This document shows positions 62,029 to 64,000 of a stretch of 64,000 nucleotides of DNA, piece after piece (the stretch's first letter is position 1; every line of letters starts with the position of its first letter). This DNA comes from Hyaloscypha bicolor E. Taxonomy: Eukaryota > Ascomycota > Leotiomycetes > Helotiales > Hyaloscyphaceae. The notes under the pieces were generated by a model, which was not told the DNA's origin, ran no database searches, and saw only the letters and a list, made by a program, of their open reading frames with translations. Location of the stretch: the NCBI RefSeq assembly GCF_002865645.1, contig NW_020194555.1:1178001-1242000 (forward strand), given 5' to 3'. Both the position numbers and the translations under genes were made by a program.

Positions 62029-63800
62029 ACCACTTAGCCGACATCTCCCCCGTCGATCCACCATCCATTGAACGATGCGTCTCCACGTTAATTTTCGCAG
62101 GCCCGAGAAAGAATAGATCTCCAAGCTGGGCGTTGACGTCAATCAAGCCAATCATCTGGGACGTATCCCTCTTCATACACATTGCGGCAAAGGATGGTAT
62201 GATGCCTTTCTGTCAACGCAGCTGCTAAAGCACACTCGGTGGATATTAGAGCAAACCACAAACTCCGATACGGCTGATGCGGAGGGCATCAGGCCGTTGT
62301 ATCTCGCATCGATAATGTCTGAATACTTTGTGAAGGAACTACTCGCTTTTGGTGCTGATCCTGCAAGTACAATTCATGAGGGTCTTACTCCGTCTTGCAG
62401 CTCGTGGTAGAGAGAGCAACGTGGTGTGGTCGTTAACTTCGAACCTCACCAAAACACTGGATACCGAGAAGCAGATCGCAAAAGGGACGTAACACCTAAA
62501 CGCCAAAGACGAGGCCAGCCGTTCTTCTTTACGAAGATCACGGCATAAAGTGACAGGATTACAGGGCATTTAGGCCCTTGGCATTCCCCAGGGCATAATT
62601 TAGGGGTTAGGCCCGCTATAAAACCCTATGGCTCTAAGCCGTACGCCTTAAGCAAATCTCAAGAGGCGCTATAAGATATTCGCAAGGTATGAGAAGATCT
62701 TAAAGGGTAAATAGTATTACTAGAAAAGTAATAATAGCGCTTTAACGCTAAATAGGTAATTACTATAGGGCTCTTTAGTGAGGAATCTCTTATAAGTATA
62801 GGGGATAAGCCCTAAAAAGATATGGTATCCCTTGCCCCCGACTTATAGCGTGTTTTTAGGCAGTGGCCTAGAATTATAGGGCAATTTACTAACCGAGTGC
62901 GCTAGAGACAGATACTGAAGTGCCGTTAAAGCACATATGCCCTGTAATCCCGCCACTTTATGCCGTGATCTTCATACATTAAGCCTGCCGCTCTGGTCGG
63001 TACGAGACTGTTTCATTACTCTTGGATGCTGGTGAAGATTCCAAATCCATCGATTACGATGGTATGGCCCTTCTGATGCCTGCGCAGAGTTTGAAGATGA
63101 GCAGCAACTTTGGTCGGAAGGTCGGAAGCCAGAGTACACTGACTAGGATAGCTTTTTTAGAAAACTGCTATATCCAAAGATTGGGATCGTGTTGGTGTTG
63201 GTTGCTACAGTTCCCACGGCAAGCTGCGTCCTTGGGTTTTGCCTGGCAAAGCAGCAATTGCCGCCTTTCAGAAGATCTCTCACGGACCTTGGACTGAAGC
63301 TTCCACAGGCATAAGGTCACCCCATGACACTACTCGGCTTGAAGAAATTCTCCAAATGCTATTCGAGACTACCTTGAAGAGAGAGAAGGGTATCTAGTCT
63401 ATGTCCACTGCCCTTGATTGATGTGTTGATCGTTGCAGGACGAATGGTCATACGTACACTTTAAGGACCTGCAACCAACCCAGAAGTTATCATGCAGCAG
63501 CTTTAAATCAAAGATGACTCCCACAGCCTTCACAAATAAGATCAATCTCTTCGGAGATTGAGCAGGAACTGTGAGAAGAATTGGATCCGGACAATGACTA
63601 GCTTCAAGGGAGGAATACGGCACTTCACGAACTTGCTTGGGAAGGCATTGGTGGGCTGTGGCGAAAGGAATTCTATACCTAATGGCACCGGGGGCGGATT
63701 CGGAGCAGCGTAATGAGGAAGATAATACACCTCGACAATATGGAAAAGCTCCGTGCTTCGGAAGCATTTTTGGGAAGGAGGTAGAAGAAGCACTCAATAA
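62029..63800 (+). pseudogene. Ankyrin-repeat protein pseudogene, split by a MITE
   Basis: Ankyrin-type phrases follow one another on the plus strand in shifting frames. They are LGVDVNQANHLGRIPLH (near 62135), ADAEGIRPLYLASIM and LLAFGADP (62270-62365), LAARGRESNVV (about 62395), NAKDEA (62497), ACRSGRYETVSLLLDAGEDS (62986-63045), DACAEFEDEQQLWSEGRKP (63077-63133) and TTRLEEILQMLFETT (63328-63375). Weaker traces such as NTALHELAWEGI lie near 63620-63655. At least four frameshifts or in-frame stops separate them, and the 62532-62974 element sits between two repeats. DNA composition is normal, so decay is by ordinary mutation and not RIP. The style of repeats matches fungal NLR/ankyrin proteins; it may be an old relative of the 56432 gene family. 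Confidence 0.75.
62532..62974. mobile_element. 443-bp inverted-repeat element with TA duplication (Tc1/mariner-type MITE)
   Basis: Termini pair over about 38 bp: (C/T)GAAGATCACGGCATAAAGTG and then GGATTACAGGGCAT on both ends, with about four mismatches. TA flanks both sides (62530-62531 and 62975-62976). Removing it brings the ankyrin phrases NAKDEA.. and ..ACRSGRYE next to each other at normal repeat spacing. It has no transposase, so it is non-autonomous. Confidence 0.82.
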
Positions 63801-64000
63801 ATTGTGAGGCCCTGGATTCTTCGAGGTAATGGATGGGTTACGGACTATGGATTGAACACTGTTTGTGGATGTTATTACTTTTCCGCCGCAACTTCTGTCT
63901 AGCTGTCGTGTTCAGAATGCTCTCCCTCCCTCCGTGAAAATTAGCTAGTTGGGAAATTGCATACCAAACGGGAGCTACCCTTCGTCTTCCCACCACTATT
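63801..64000. other. Right edge; nothing supported
   Basis: Normal composition and no recognisable motif. It may include further pseudogene remnants. Confidence 0.3.

Noticed and set aside
63399..63797. 132-codon minus-strand frame at the right edge
   Set aside because: Opposite to ankyrin pseudogene traces on the plus strand; no recognisable domain.

Overview
The window looks like a piece of a filamentous ascomycete (Pezizomycotina) nuclear genome. The evidence is 58-74 bp introns with GT..AG ends and CTAAC/CTGAC-type branch sites, lineage-typical gene families, and long AT-rich tracts carrying the mark of repeat-induced point mutation (RIP). In those tracts CA and TG dinucleotides are almost absent while CC, CT and CG remain, and decayed reading frames stop mainly at former CAA/CAG/TGG codons. 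No rRNA, tRNA, CRISPR or bacterial operon structure was seen. The species cannot be named from the sequence; a Leotiomycete is a guess.

Layout. (1) 1-40.4 kb is a RIP-degraded graveyard of LTR retrotransposons. Gypsy copy A (+, cut by the left window edge) ends at 7438 and sits inside a Copia element on the minus strand (7439 to about 10.46 kb). A short spacer follows (10.46-12.24 kb). Then comes a nested stack: a Gypsy relic of another family ('D', minus, 12237-40396, about 6.0 kb once insertions are subtracted) holds a Copia element (+, about 13813-28005), which holds Gypsy copy B (-, 14775-22546). D also holds Gypsy copy C (-, 30729-38698), which holds a small GC-rich solo LTR (37372-37552). 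Long terminal repeats, target-site duplications and short protein motifs support this layering.

(2) 40.7-42.9 kb is a GC-balanced islet with a second solo LTR, a frameshifted small gene with a duplicated promoter segment, and a palindromic AGTAG/C-tract element. (3) 43.2-52.5 kb is a partly mutated, moderately AT-rich block bounded by inverted repeats and holding unidentified decayed reading frames. (4) 52.5-64 kb is gene-bearing DNA: a spliced gene for a secreted-entry multi-pass membrane protein (52994-55001), a large minus-strand gene with a fungal NLR-type N-terminal domain and degenerate ankyrin-like repeats (56432-59621), a divergently placed wax-synthase-type O-acyltransferase gene (60314-61695), and an ankyrin-repeat pseudogene (62029 to about 63800) split by a TA-flanked inverted-repeat element. 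A 136-bp hairpin element and a third solo LTR lie between the first two genes.

The genes do not form an obvious pathway. Together they look like the fast-evolving, transposon-bordering compartment of a two-speed fungal genome: recognition-type ankyrin/NLR-like genes, a lineage-specific membrane protein and a secondary-metabolism-type acyltransferase. I found no clear undescribed system. The most unusual items are the conserved antisense promoter-plus-ORF unit in the Gypsy family, the inverted-repeat-bounded 9-kb block, and the frameshifted GTWSG-type gene.
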